Shown in pieces: positions 1 through 9,121 of a stretch of 64,000 bases of DNA. Made by a program: the position numbers and the translations under genes. Location of the stretch: the NCBI RefSeq assembly GCF_002946835.1, contig NZ_CP026652.1, positions 2,604,001 to 2,668,000 of the forward strand, read 5' to 3'. The notes under the pieces were generated by a model. It saw only the letters and a list, made by a program, of their open reading frames with translations. It had not been told where the DNA came from and did no database searches. How positions within the stretch are numbered: the stretch's first letter is position 1; each line of letters begins with the position of its first letter. The stretch is from Streptomyces dengpaensis (GTDB taxonomy: Bacteria > Actinomycetota > Actinomycetes > Streptomycetales > Streptomycetaceae).

Positions 1-1940
1 ACGCGCCGGGTGAACAGCGCGCGGTTGGGCAGGTCGGTGAGCGGGTCGTGCTCGGCGTTGTGCTGCAGCTGTGCCTGCAGGCGCACCCGTTCGGTCACGT
101 CACGACTGTTGAAGATGAGGCCGCCTTGGTGGCGGTTGACGGTGGACTCCACATTGAGCCAGCCGCCGTCGCCCGACCTGAAGCGGCACTCGATCCGGGT
201 GGTGGGCTCCTCGACGTGACTGGCGGCCAGGAAACGTCGCACTTCGTGAACTACGCAGCCGAGGTCTTCGGGGTGGATGAGCGAGGCGAGCTCGGAGCCG
301 ACCAGTTCGTCGGCGTCGCGTCCGTACACCCCGGCGGCGGCCGGGCTGACGTACCTCAGGATGCCGTTCGGCGCGGCGATCATGATGACGTCGCTGGAGC
401 CCTGCACCAGGGAGCGGAAGTGGTTCTCCTTCTGGGCCAGCTCCTGGGTGAGGGTGATGTTGTCGAGCAGCATGATGCCCTGGCGCACGACGAGGGCGAG
501 CACGACGAGGCCTGCGGTGATGAGCACCACGCGGTCTACGTTGCGGCCGTTGAGGACGTTGTAGAGGATCCCCAGCGTGCAGACGGCGGCGGCCAGGTAG
601 GGGGTGAGCGCGGTCAGCGATCCGGCGATCGGGCGCGTGGCCTGATACCGACTGTGACTGCTGTGATTGCTGTGACTGCCGCGGTAACTGCTGTGGTTGC
701 TGCGACTGTTGTGACCAACTTCCTGGAGGACGTGCATGGGTCCTCCCTGCTGTTCTTCCTGTCGTTGCGTCTGGTGTCCGTGATGCGGTTGTGGTTGTAG
801 TGGTGGTTCCTCCTGCGCTTGGGGCCCTTGGTGCGCCTGTGGTCCGTGCTGTCCCTGCGGCCCTTCTTGGCGCTGTCCCGGGATGTGTTCGTGCACCACG
901 CGCGTGTGCCCGTCCACTCCGTGGCTGTCCGTGCCGTGCCGGTCGGCGTCCGGCCGGCCGAGCCGGGTGCCGACCCAGGGGGCGTACGCGAGGAGCAGCG
1001 AGCCGGCGAACCAGCCCGCGTCGAGGAGCTGCCCCGAGCGGTAGTTGTTGTGCAGGAGGGGCGAGGTGAACAGGGCGTCGCACATCACGGTCAGGGCGAG
1101 TGCCCCGATCGCCGTGTTCACTGCCGATCTGTTCAGCGACGAGCGCCGGAAGTGCAGCGCCAGCACCATGCTGACCAGCGCGATGTCCAGCAGCGGGTAG
1201 GCGAGCGACAGCGCGGTGTGCGCAACGCTCGACCCGTCGAACTTCGCGGCCTGGGCGAGCGCGAGGCTCCAGGACAGCGTGAGCAGCGAGCCGCCGATCA
1301 GCCAGGCGTCCAGCACGAGGCACACCCAACCCGCCTTGGTGACGGGCCTCTTGGCGAGCACGAGCAGTCCTACGATGGCGGGCGGGGCGAAGCACAGGAA
1401 GAACAGGTCGGCGTAGCTCGGGCTGGGAACTGGGCGGTCGAGGACGACCTCGTACCACCCCCAGACCAGATTGCCGAGCGAGGCCATGGCGGAGGAGAAC
1501 GCGAACAGCAGCCACGCGGGTCGAAAGCGGCTGCGGCGGCTGCGCGCGTAGCGGAAGCAGGAGACCGCGGCGGTGGCCGCGGCGGCGCTCAGCCCGAAGT
1601 CGCCCATGATCAGCGCGAGACCCGTGGAGCCCCAGCCGAGAGCGGAACCGATGGCGTATGCCGCGCACACCAGGGCCAGTACGAGTTGCGAGAGCAGGCC
1701 CGTGCCGGTACCGAGGACCGGCCAACGGGTCAGCAGCGCCCCTGGGGAACTCACCGGGCCCACCCGGTCCGCGCCCTGGGGTCCCGCTGGTCCCCGTGCG
1801 CTGGGTGCGCATGCCTCCGGCGGCCGGTGTGCCTGCGGTGGTGATGACCACCGTGGCCACCATGGCCGCCGTGGCCGCGTCTGCGCGTGGCCGCGCGCCA
1901 GGGTCGTCGGCGGCCCCGCCGCGTCGGATCGTTCGTCCAT
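1..1940 (-). CDS. cdgC: PAS-GGDEF membrane signalling protein, CdgC-like (3' end outside window)
   Basis: The reading frame that stays open to the window edge starts at ATG 1940 (MDERSDAAGPP) and gives 646 residues before the cut. After a proline/arginine-rich N-terminus, several hydrophobic segments (about residues 65-330) form a membrane sensor. A His/Gln/Ser-rich hydrophilic loop (about 327-445) follows, then two more hydrophobic segments, a PAS domain (about 508-615) and the start of a GGDEF domain with the HDPLTDLPNR motif at the edge. The family makes or degrades cyclic di-GMP, which controls Streptomyces development; an EAL domain is expected beyond the edge but cannot be seen. Architecture and location match CdgC (SCO5511 from memory). 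A long competing frame on the same strand (100-2046) lacks these motifs. Confidence 0.8.
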   Translation of the reverse strand, partial: MDERSDAAGPPTTLARGHAQTRPRRPWWPRWSSPPQAHRPPEACAPSARGPAGPQGADRVGPVSSPGALLTRWPVLGTGTGLLSQLVLALVCAAYAIGSALGWGSTGLALIMGDFGLSAAAATAAVSCFRYARSRRSRFRPAWLLFAFSSAMASLGNLVWGWYEVVLDRPVPSPSYADLFFLCFAPPAIVGLLVLAKRPVTKAGWVCLVLDAWLIGGSLLTLSWSLALAQAAKFDGSSVAHTALSLAYPLLDIALVSMVLALHFRRSSLNRSAVNTAIGALALTVMCDALFTSPLLHNNYRSGQLLDAGWFAGSLLLAYAPWVGTRLGRPDADRHGTDSHGVDGHTRVVHEHIPGQRQEGPQGQHGPQAHQGPQAQEEPPLQPQPHHGHQTQRQEEQQGGPMHVLQEVGHNSRSNHSSYRGSHSNHSSHSRYQATRPIAGSLTALTPYLAAAVCTLGILYNVLNGRNVDRVVLITAGLVVLALVVRQGIMLLDNITLTQELAQKENHFRSLVQGSSDVIMIAAPNGILRYVSPAAAGVYGRDADELVGSELASLIHPEDLGCVVHEVRRFLAASHVEEPTTRIECRFRSGDGGWLNVESTVNRHQGGLIFNSRDVTERVRLQAQLQHNAEHDPLTDLPNRALFTRR

Positions 1941-2183
1941 AGGCCGTGCATCGCCCGTCGCCCCCCTCGCAGTCTGAAATGTCCATCCCCGGCGCCGAAC
2001 GGTGCGCGGCGCAGCCCCTGTCGGGACGATACACCAGTCTCGTCACTCAGGGACATAGTTCCTCTACGCTCCGTGACGATCAGGGAGGATGTCGGCACTG
2101 CCCGCATTCAGGGAACTGCGGAGGGTGCTCGAAGCGGACGAGGAGCGAACGGGACGTGGACGGGGGGAGCGAACGGGACGGTG

Positions 2184-3134
2184 TTAAGCGCCGGTTGTAC
2201 CGGTGGTAAGGACCACGTTCCGCAGCGGCTCCTGGTTCACATAGCGGTTCAACTGGTCCGCCAGGAGCCGCTTGGCGCGCGGCCAGAACGCCGAGGTGGG
2301 CCCGCCGACATGGGGGCTGATGAGCACGCCGGGCGCGTGCCACAAGGGATGTCCCTTCGGCAGCGGCTCGGGATCGGTGACGTCGAGGGCCGCGGTGATG
2401 CGCCCGCTCTCCAGCTCGGCGAGGAGCGCCTTGGTGTCGACAACGGGGCCGCGCGCGACGTTCACGAGGAGCGCGCCGTCCTTCATCCGGGACAGGAAAT
2501 CGGCGTTCACCAGGCCCCGCGTGCTGTCCGTGAGGGGCGTCGACAGCACTACGACGTCGGCCTCGGGCAGCAGAGAAGGCAGTTCGGTGAGCGGATGCAC
2601 CGGACCGCGCGGAGTGGTGCGCTCGGAGCGCGCGACGCGCGCCACCCGCGCGAGTTCGAACGGTGCGAGCCGGTCCTCGATGGCGGACCCGATCGACCCG
2701 TACCCCACGATGAGGACGGACTTGTCGGCCAGCGCGGGATAGAAGCCCGAGCGCCACTCCCCCTTGTCCTGGCCCCGTACGAAGTCGGGGATGCCGCGCA
2801 GCGCGGCGAGGATCAGGGCGAGGGTGAGCTCGCCGGTGCTCGCCTCGTGCACCCCCTGGGCGTTGCACAACCGCACGCCCGGGCGCAGGAACCTCAGGCT
2901 CGGCAGCACGTGGTCGACCCCGGCGGAGAGCGTCTGCACGACCTGTACGGACGTCATTTCGGCCATCGGCCGCTGCGAGACGGCGGGCGGCTTCATATAG
3001 GGGACCACATAGAACGCGCAGTCGGCCGGATCCGCGGGAAACTCCTGGTCGCCGTCCCAAAAGTGGTAGTTGAGGCCCTCGGGGAGGCCGTCGATCTCGT
3101 CGGCGTGAAACGGAAGCCACACATCGGAAGTCAT
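2184..3134 (-). CDS. D-isomer specific 2-hydroxyacid dehydrogenase
   Basis: A 316-residue protein from ATG 3134 (MTSDVWLPFHADEIDG). It has the two-part fold of NAD-dependent 2-hydroxyacid dehydrogenases: a nucleotide-binding GYGSIG motif in the middle, the VNVARGPVVDT signature, a DVTDPEPLP segment, and a late SPHVGG carrying the catalytic His. The likely reaction is reversible oxidation of a D-2-hydroxyacid; the substrate cannot be deduced. The frame is open further upstream to 3497, but that part overlaps the divergent reductase gene and has no family similarity. It shares a 76-bp divergent promoter region with the aldo/keto reductase. Confidence 0.9.
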   Translation of the reverse strand: MTSDVWLPFHADEIDGLPEGLNYHFWDGDQEFPADPADCAFYVVPYMKPPAVSQRPMAEMTSVQVVQTLSAGVDHVLPSLRFLRPGVRLCNAQGVHEASTGELTLALILAALRGIPDFVRGQDKGEWRSGFYPALADKSVLIVGYGSIGSAIEDRLAPFELARVARVARSERTTPRGPVHPLTELPSLLPEADVVVLSTPLTDSTRGLVNADFLSRMKDGALLVNVARGPVVDTKALLAELESGRITAALDVTDPEPLPKGHPLWHAPGVLISPHVGGPTSAFWPRAKRLLADQLNRYVNQEPLRNVVLTTGTTGA

Positions 3135-3210
3135 GGTCAGGAGGCTATGCGAAGCCCCGCGGCGCGCAGAGGTTAGTTTTGGTGTGCCAGGAAAGGGAGG
3201 GTGCGGCCAG

Positions 3211-4227
3211 GTGGAGCGCAGGACGATCGGGGCTGCGGCGCTCGATGTGGGGGCGGTCGGGCTCGGATGCATGCCGATGAGCTGGGCGTACACCGGTTCA
3301 CGGCAGCGCGGTGAGGAGTCGCTCCGCGCGGTGCACACGGCGCTCGACCGGGGTTCGACGCTGCTCGACACGGCCGACATGTACGGGCCCTTCACCAACG
3401 AGCTCCTCGTGGGGCGGGTGCTCAAGGAGCGGCGCTCCGAGGCCTTCGTGTCGACCAAGGTCGGCCTGCTGGTCGGCGAGCAGCACATCGTGGCCAACGG
3501 GCGCCCCGGCTATGTGAAGCGGGCGTGCGACGCGTCGCTGCGGCGGCTGCAGACAGACGTGATCGACCTCTATCAGCTGCATCGCCCGGACCCGGAGGTT
3601 CCGGTCGAGGAGACCTGGGGCGCGATGGCCGAACTCGTGTCGGCCGGAAAGGTGCGGTCGCTCGGGCTGTGCGCGGTGGGTGCCCGCTCGGCCCGCCGCT
3701 CGGGAGCGCGACTGCATGACGGGACGATCCGACAGTTGGAGCGGGTGCAGCAGGTCTTCCCGGTGAGCGCCGTGGAGGCCGAGCTGTCGGTGTGGTCGAC
3801 GGAGGCGCTGGACGCGCTGCTGCCGTGGTGCGCGGCGCGCGGGGTCGGCTTCCTGGCCGCGATGCCGCTCGGCAACGGTTTCCTGACCGGCACGCTGACC
3901 CCTGGCGAGGGCTTCGAACCCGACGACGTGCGCGCCCGCCACCCCCGCTTCACGGCGGAGATGATGGCCGCGAACCAGCCCATCGTCGCCGGGCTGCGGC
4001 GCATCGCCCGACGGCACGGGGACCCCGAGGACGCCGAGAACGCCGTCACGCCCGCGCAGGTGGCACTGGCGTGGGTCCTGGCGCAGGGGGCGCACGTGGT
4101 CCCGGTGCCGGGGGCCAAGCGGGAGCGCTGGGTCACGGAGAACGCGGGGGCGGCCGACCTGCGGCTCACGCCGGAGGACCTCGCGGAGGTGGCGGGGCTG
4201 CCGGTGGCGCAGGGGTCCTGGGACTGA
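3211..4227 (+). CDS. Aldo/keto reductase
   Basis: A 338-residue cytosolic NADPH-type aldo/keto reductase. GTG 3211 is preferred because AGGGAGG lies about ten bases upstream; in-frame sequence upstream has no family similarity. The barrel starts with GLGCMPMSWAY, followed by LDTADMYG with the catalytic Asp and Tyr, STKVG with the Lys, and YQLHRPDP with the His, so the tetrad is complete. The cofactor end (VPVPGAKRERWVTENAGA) resembles the AKR13-like bacterial group. It probably reduces carbonyls or xenobiotics; the substrate is unknown. It diverges from the dehydrogenase on the other strand. Confidence 0.92.
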   Translation: MERRTIGAAALDVGAVGLGCMPMSWAYTGSRQRGEESLRAVHTALDRGSTLLDTADMYGPFTNELLVGRVLKERRSEAFVSTKVGLLVGEQHIVANGRPGYVKRACDASLRRLQTDVIDLYQLHRPDPEVPVEETWGAMAELVSAGKVRSLGLCAVGARSARRSGARLHDGTIRQLERVQQVFPVSAVEAELSVWSTEALDALLPWCAARGVGFLAAMPLGNGFLTGTLTPGEGFEPDDVRARHPRFTAEMMAANQPIVAGLRRIARRHGDPEDAENAVTPAQVALAWVLAQGAHVVPVPGAKRERWVTENAGAADLRLTPEDLAEVAGLPVAQGSWD

Positions 4228-4249
4228 CGCACGCGCACCGCATCGCGTG

Positions 4250-4305
4250 TTCGTGGATTACGTACACGTGGATGGGGTGCTCGTGGATGGGATGTTCGTG
4301 ATCGG
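4250..4305. repeat. Short imperfect direct repeats ahead of the sugar dehydrogenase gene
   Basis: The spacer between the aldo/keto reductase and the next gene contains three to four degenerate units of roughly 15-17 bases around the core CGTGGATGGG (near 4251, 4269, 4282). They lie just upstream of the lipoprotein gene, so they could be regulatory or simply a slippage product. Confidence 0.5.
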
Positions 4306-4368
4306 GAACCCGTGGGACGCGAGCGGTGTATGAACAGTAGGACCGCCGCGTCGAAGGGAACTGTGATC

Positions 4369-5547
4369 GTGCAACGTCGAGTGGTGACGGCCGTATTGGC
4401 CGCGGCAGCGCTGGTGGTGACGGCCGGTTGTTCCTCCGACGACGGCGAAGGACCGCCGTTCGGTGACACAGGCCCGCCGTCGAGTGGTACGTCGAGTGGT
4501 GCGGGGACGGGGACACCCTCGCCGGCGGGGGCCGCCGAGGAGACACCGCCCGCCAAGGGCTCGGTGAAGGTCGTGCGCACGGTCACCGAGGACCTCGAGA
4601 CCCCCTGGGGTCTCACCCCGCTGCCCGAGGGCGGCCTGCTGGTGTCCTCGCGGGACGAAGGGACGATCACACGGGTCGACGAGAAGACCGGCAAGAAGAC
4701 GGAGCTGGGGCAGGTGCCAGGGGTGGCCCCCGCGGGCGAGGGCGGCCTCATGGGCCTCGCGCTCTCCCCCGACTACGCGTCCGACCACATGATCTACGCG
4801 TACTTCACGACGGCCTCGGACAACCGCATCGTCCGCATGCTGTACGACGAGAAGAAGCCGGCCGGGGAGCAACTGGGCGCCCCGGACACGATCTTCAAGG
4901 GCATCCCCAAGGGAATGATCCACAACGGCGGCCGGATCGCGTTCGGCCCCGACAAGATGCTGTACGCGGGCACGGGCGAGGCGGGTGACCCGGGGCTGGC
5001 CCAGGACAAGAAGGAAGTGGGCGGCAAGATCCTGCGGATGACACCGGAGGGCGAGCCCGCGCCGGGCAATCCGTTCGGAGACTCGGTCGTCTATTCGTAC
5101 GGGCATCGCAATGTCCAGGGGCTCGCCTGGGACGACAAACAGCGGCTGTGGGCGGCCGAGTTCGGCCAGAAAACCTGGGACGAGCTCAACCAGATCAAGC
5201 CCGGCGACAACTACGGCTGGCCGGTGGTCGAGGGCAAGGGCGACAACGCCAAGTACCACAACCCGATCGCCCAGTGGCACACCGACGAGGCCTCCCCCAG
5301 CGGCATCGCCTACGCCGAGGGCTCCATCTGGATGGCAGGCCTCCGCGGTCAGCGCCTCTGGCGCATCCCCCTGAACGGCACGAAGGCCTCCGCAGCCCCC
5401 GAGGCCTTCCTGGAGGGCGAGTACGGCCGCCTGCGCACGGTCGTCTCCGCGGGCGGCGACAGACTCTGGCTGACGACGAGCGAGACGGACGGCCGCGGGA
5501 GCCCCGGGGACGGGGACGACAGGATTCTGGAGCTGGAGGTGAAGTAG
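4369..5547 (+). CDS. PQQ-dependent glucose/sorbosone dehydrogenase-like lipoprotein
   Basis: From GTG 4369 (GAAGGGA about ten bases upstream; GTG 4363 and ATG 4330 are alternatives) the product is 392 residues. A signal peptide ends in a lipobox (VVTAGC, Cys21), so it should be anchored outside the cell. A Ser/Gly/Thr-rich linker leads to a six-bladed beta-propeller of the soluble glucose dehydrogenase family: ETPWGLTPLPEGG, GEGGLMGLALSPDY, IHNGGRIAFGPDKMLY, YSYGHRNVQGLAW and NYGWPVVEGKG are the usual signature blocks, including the catalytic-type His in IHNGG and YGHRN. The family oxidises aldoses or sorbosone with PQQ; the substrate is unknown. The last codons are tandemly repeated past the stop. 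Confidence 0.9.
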   Translation: MQRRVVTAVLAAAALVVTAGCSSDDGEGPPFGDTGPPSSGTSSGAGTGTPSPAGAAEETPPAKGSVKVVRTVTEDLETPWGLTPLPEGGLLVSSRDEGTITRVDEKTGKKTELGQVPGVAPAGEGGLMGLALSPDYASDHMIYAYFTTASDNRIVRMLYDEKKPAGEQLGAPDTIFKGIPKGMIHNGGRIAFGPDKMLYAGTGEAGDPGLAQDKKEVGGKILRMTPEGEPAPGNPFGDSVVYSYGHRNVQGLAWDDKQRLWAAEFGQKTWDELNQIKPGDNYGWPVVEGKGDNAKYHNPIAQWHTDEASPSGIAYAEGSIWMAGLRGQRLWRIPLNGTKASAAPEAFLEGEYGRLRTVVSAGGDRLWLTTSETDGRGSPGDGDDRILELEVK

Positions 5548-5595
5548 CCCGAGGTGAAGTAGCCGGAAGTGAAGTAGCCGGAAGTGAAGTAGGGG
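5536..5595. repeat. Four 15-bp tandem units carrying the gene's stop codon
   Basis: Four units of 15 bp (5536, 5551, 5566, 5581), each a variant of GAGGTGAAGTAGCCC. The first holds the last codons and TAG stop of the sugar dehydrogenase gene. Because the unit is a multiple of three, each copy places another TAG in the same frame, giving four amber stops in series. Confidence 0.95.
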
Positions 5596-5625
5596 GGAAC
5601 CAGCGCGGCGTGGACGCGCGGCGCC

Positions 5626-5817
5626 TCAGGACTCGTCGGGCTCCGCCGTCGGCTCCTGCTTCGGCACCCGTACGACCACCCTGCCCGAGGACAGGTCTAT
5701 GGGACCGCGGCTCGGGTCGCCGTCGTTGATGTCGACTCGGGTCAGTTCCAGGCGTTTGCGTTCGTCGTTGGTGTGTTTGCGGCCTGGGGCGAAGAGCTCC
5801 TCGAACATGTTGAACAC
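5626..5817 (-). CDS. Small conserved actinobacterial protein (DUF6191-like)
   Basis: A 63-residue protein starting VFNMFEELFAPGRKHT at GTG 5817, with AAGGAGG four to five bases upstream; an internal ATG lies three codons later. It is soluble and charged, with a basic segment (HTNDERKRLELTR) followed by GPIDLSSGRVVVRVPK. It looks like a widespread small Streptomyces family of unknown function. It lies directly downstream of the LuxR-type regulator on the same strand (38-bp gap). Confidence 0.7.
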   Translation of the reverse strand: MFNMFEELFAPGRKHTNDERKRLELTRVDINDGDPSRGPIDLSSGRVVVRVPKQEPTAEPDES

Positions 5818-5855
5818 GGTGCCTCCTTCGGCCCGGATCTCCGGGAGCATAGGTC

Positions 5856-8800
5856 TCAGCCCGCTGCCTGGGCGGCAGGGGTCTCCGGTGGGAACAGCCG
5901 CAGCCGGTGTGCCAGCGCCGACGCCTCTCCCCGGCCTGAGACGTCGAGCTTGGCCAGGATGTTCGAGACGTGGACGCTGGCCGTCTTCGGGGAGATGAAG
6001 AGTTCCTCGGCGATCTGGCGGTTGCTGCGGCCGGCGGCGACCAGGCGGAGGACGTCGCGCTCGCGGCTGGTGAGGCCGAGCGCCACCGCCGGGTCGGCGT
6101 GGGCCAGGGCGGGCGGCTCGGGGGCGTGGGTCAGGGCGAGACGGGCGCGCTGGGCGAGCAGCGAGACGGCGTCGGCGAGCGGGCGCGCGCCGAGGTGGTC
6201 GGCGGCCGCCCGGGCCAGCCGGAGGAGTTCGGTGGCGCGGGCGCGGCCGTCGTCGTCCGTGCCCGAGGTCAGCAGGGCCTCGGCGAGGCGGTGACGGACG
6301 CGGGCGAGGTCGTAGGGGCGCTCCAGGAGTTCGAAGGCGGTGACCACCTCGGACCAGTCGTGCGGGGTGGTCACGCCCTCTGCGCGCAGGAGTTCGGCGC
6401 GTACCCATTCCTGGTACGCGAGCCAGAGGGGTGCGCCGGTGGCCAGGGACTTGGCGGCCGTGCGGATGCGGGCCACCGTCCCGGCGCGGCCCGCCTCGGC
6501 GGCGGGCAGCCCGCGGGCATCGGCCTCCGCGGTGGCTGCTTCGAGCAGCAGGGGCCAGCCGTAGCGCTGGGTGCCGGGTGGGAAGCCCGCGTCCAGGGCC
6601 TGCTCCAGGGCGGCGCGGGCGTCGAGGAGGCGGGCCTCGCCCGCGGCGATGGCGATCGTGGTGCGCATCAGCGGGAGGGAGTGCTGCGGCATGGGGTCGT
6701 GGGTGCCGAAGTGGTCACGGGCGGCGGCCAGTTGGCGCCCGGCGTCGGCGAGGTCGCCGCGGGCGAGGGCGAGATCCGCCAGGCGCGTGGCGGCGCTGCC
6801 CGACGGCTTGCCGCTGAGCCCGACGCGCAGCCCGTTCGCCGCGGCCTGGACGGCCTCGTCCCACTGGCCGAGGGCGTAGAGCGAGTCGGAGAGGTTGCCC
6901 CAGATCCAGGCCTCGGTTTCCAACAGGCCGTTCCGGCGGGCGAGTTCGACGCCCTCCCGCAGGACCGTGACGGCCTCGCGGGAGCGGCCGACGGATTCCA
7001 GGTGGGACGGCAGGTTGATGTGCACGCGGCCCAGGAGCTGGGAGGCGCCGTGCCGGTTCACCCGCTCCTTGACCTCGTACATCTCCGCGAGTCCGGCCTC
7101 GACGTCTCCCGCGTCGACCATGAGCCCGCCGAGCGTGAGCCGGGCGTTCAGCTCGATGTGGCGGGCGCCGACCATGCGCGCGTACTCCACGGCCTGCTCG
7201 GCGGCCGCGAGAGCGCCGGGGCCCGGTTCGTGCAGCATGCACCAGGCGGCGGCCATGGAGAGCACCTCGGCGTGCACCTCGGACGGCGGCAGGCCGCGGA
7301 CCAGGTCCTGGGCGGTGCCCAGTTCCTTCCAGCCGTCGCCGCGCGCCATCGCCTGCGTCAGGCGGGAGCGCTGGATCCAGAACCAGGCAGCGCGCAGGGG
7401 GTCGCCCTCCTCCTCCAGGAGGTGCAGTGCCCGCTTGGTGATCTTCAGGGCGCGCTCGCGCTCCCCGCACAGCCGGCCCGCCACGGCGGCCTCGGCCATC
7501 AGGTCGAGATAGCGCAGGGGTGTCGTCGCCGGGTCGCAGCCGCTGGGGGTCCCCCCACGCCCTTCAGGCAGTGGGGGAGGGTAGACCTCGACGTAGTCGA
7601 TGGGGCGCAGTTCGTCCCGTACGGCCTCGGGGGCGACGTCCCACAGCTCCATCGCCCGCTCCAGGAGCCGTAGTTGCTCGGAGTGGGCGTGGCGGCTGCG
7701 GGCCTCGACGGCGGCGTCCAGGACGGCGGGGAGGGCCTTGGCGGCGTCATGCGCGTGATACCAGTAGCTGGCCAGGCGGGTGATGCGCTCGTCGGCCGGT
7801 ACGAGTGTGGGGTCGGTCTCCAGGGCCTCGGCGTACCGGCGGTTGAAGCGGGACCGCTCGCCGGGCAGCAGGTCGTCGCTGACGGCCTCGCGGACCAGGG
7901 AGTGGCGGAAGCGGTAGCCGTCGCCGCCGGGCGAGGCGAGCAGGATGTTGGCGCCGACGGCGGCCCGCAGCGCCTCGATGAGGTCGTCCTCGGCGAGCCG
8001 GGCCACGGCGGCCAGCAGCGGGTACTCGACGGTGGAGCCGCCCTCGGCGACGATCCGGGCGACCCGCTGGGCGCTCTCCGGCAGCCCTTCGACGCGTACG
8101 AGGAGCAGATCGCGGAGGGAGTCCGTGAGCCCGGTACGACAGCCCACGTGGGCGGCGACGGCGAGCTCCTCGACGAAGAACGCGTTGCCGTCGGAGCGGG
8201 CGAAGATGTCGTCGACCTGGGCCGGCTCGGGTTCGCGGGCGAGGATTCCGGCGATCTGACGGCCGACCTCGGTGCGGCTGAAGCGGCCTAGTTCGATGCG
8301 GCGGACCGTGCGGAGGCGGTCGAGCTCGGCGAGGAGGGGGCGCAGCGGGTGGCGGCGGTGGATGTCGTCGGCGCGGTAGCTGGCGAGGACGACCAGGCGG
8401 CCGGTGCGCAGGGTGCGGAAGAGGTAGGCGAGCAGATGGCGGGTGGAGGCGTCCGCCCAGTGCAGGTCTTCGAGGGCGACGACGACCGTGCGGTCCGCGG
8501 CGACGCGCTCCAGGAGACGGGCGGTGAGTTCGAAGAGGCGGGCCATGCCCTCCTCGTCGTATCGCCGTCCTCGGGTGGCCTCGCCCAGTTCGGGCAGCAG
8601 CCGGGCCAGCTCCTCCTCCTGTCCGGCGGCAGCGGCGGCCAGTTCGTCCGGGAGGTGGCGGCGCAGGGCGCGCAGGGCGGTGGAGAACGGTGCGAAGGGG
8701 AGCCCGTCGGCGCCGATCTCGACGCAGCCGCCGCAGGCCATGACGGCGCCCTCGCGCGCGGCCGCCGTGGCGAACTCCTCGATGAGGCGGGTCTTTCCGA

Positions 8801-8939
8801 CCCCCGCCTCGCCGCCGAGCAGCAACGCCTGCGGCTCGCCCGCGGCAGCGCGGGCGAGCGCGTCTTTCAACACCCCCAGTTCGTCGGTGCGTCCGACGAA
8901 CACCGGGCTGACGGACCTGGTTTCCACGAGCCAGAGCAT
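5856..8939 (-). CDS. Large ATP-binding LuxR-family (LAL-type) transcriptional regulator
   Basis: About 1,027 residues from ATG 8939 (MLWLVETRSV). It begins with the SPVFVGR motif of this family, has a Walker A loop (GGEAGVGKT, about 42-50), an ALEDLHWAD Walker B-like block, a long helical TPR-like middle, and a C-terminal LuxR helix-turn-helix (LTSRERDVLRLVAAGRSNR, then ISPKTASVHVSNIL). Such proteins are ATP-dependent activators, often of sugar or antibiotic genes; the target is unknown. The frame is open to GTG 9125, which overlaps the stop of the upstream small gene as GTGA, so a longer, translationally coupled form with hexapeptide repeats is possible. About residues 453-466 come from a repeat element inside the gene. 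Confidence 0.88.
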   Translation of the reverse strand: MLWLVETRSVSPVFVGRTDELGVLKDALARAAAGEPQALLLGGEAGVGKTRLIEEFATAAAREGAVMACGGCVEIGADGLPFAPFSTALRALRRHLPDELAAAAAGQEEELARLLPELGEATRGRRYDEEGMARLFELTARLLERVAADRTVVVALEDLHWADASTRHLLAYLFRTLRTGRLVVLASYRADDIHRRHPLRPLLAELDRLRTVRRIELGRFSRTEVGRQIAGILAREPEPAQVDDIFARSDGNAFFVEELAVAAHVGCRTGLTDSLRDLLLVRVEGLPESAQRVARIVAEGGSTVEYPLLAAVARLAEDDLIEALRAAVGANILLASPGGDGYRFRHSLVREAVSDDLLPGERSRFNRRYAEALETDPTLVPADERITRLASYWYHAHDAAKALPAVLDAAVEARSRHAHSEQLRLLERAMELWDVAPEAVRDELRPIDYVEVYPPPLPEGRGGTPSGCDPATTPLRYLDLMAEAAVAGRLCGERERALKITKRALHLLEEEGDPLRAAWFWIQRSRLTQAMARGDGWKELGTAQDLVRGLPPSEVHAEVLSMAAAWCMLHEPGPGALAAAEQAVEYARMVGARHIELNARLTLGGLMVDAGDVEAGLAEMYEVKERVNRHGASQLLGRVHINLPSHLESVGRSREAVTVLREGVELARRNGLLETEAWIWGNLSDSLYALGQWDEAVQAAANGLRVGLSGKPSGSAATRLADLALARGDLADAGRQLAAARDHFGTHDPMPQHSLPLMRTTIAIAAGEARLLDARAALEQALDAGFPPGTQRYGWPLLLEAATAEADARGLPAAEAGRAGTVARIRTAAKSLATGAPLWLAYQEWVRAELLRAEGVTTPHDWSEVVTAFELLERPYDLARVRHRLAEALLTSGTDDDGRARATELLRLARAAADHLGARPLADAVSLLAQRARLALTHAPEPPALAHADPAVALGLTSRERDVLRLVAAGRSNRQIAEELFISPKTASVHVSNILAKLDVSGRGEASALAHRLRLFPPETPAAQAAG
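7543..7582. repeat. Streptomyces intergenic-type repeat inside the LuxR gene
   Basis: A GGGGGTCCCCCC core followed by CCCTTCAGGCAGTGGGGG and AGGGT. The same arrangement, longer, occurs in the intergenic stretch at 26321-26400 in the opposite orientation. Here it is translated in frame as a Pro/Gly-rich insertion (PPPLPEGRGGTPSG) between helical repeats. Confidence 0.75.
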
Positions 8940-9036
8940 CGCACAGGGGTCTGACACCGCGGCACCGGTTATCGGGAGGGCGACCGTGACTCCGGCGGCC
9001 TCCGGGAGACGGCCGGCACCGCTCCGGCCGTCCTCC

Positions 9037-9108
9037 CCCGTACGGCCGTTCGGTCCCGTACGGCCGTTCGCTCCCGTACGGCCGTTCGGTCCCGTACGGC
9101 CGTCCTCC
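9037..9108. repeat. Four 18-bp tandem units upstream of or within the LuxR gene start
   Basis: Four head-to-tail 18-bp units based on CCCGTACGGCCGTTCGGT (9037, 9055, 9073, 9091; the last is degenerate). If the longer LuxR reading frame is used, they encode the hexapeptide NGRTGP in repeat; otherwise they lie in its leader. Each unit contains CGTACGGCCG with partial dyad symmetry. Confidence 0.95.
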
Positions 9109-9121
9109 CGCGGCCCGCCGC

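Noticed and set aside
100..2046. A 648-codon frame on the minus strand at the window start
   Set aside because: It is Arg/Ala/Pro-rich with no motifs; the neighbouring frame carries the membrane segments, PAS and GGDEF motifs.
9037..9108. CRISPR array from the regularly spaced repeats
   Set aside because: The units are contiguous 18-bp tandem copies with no spacers.
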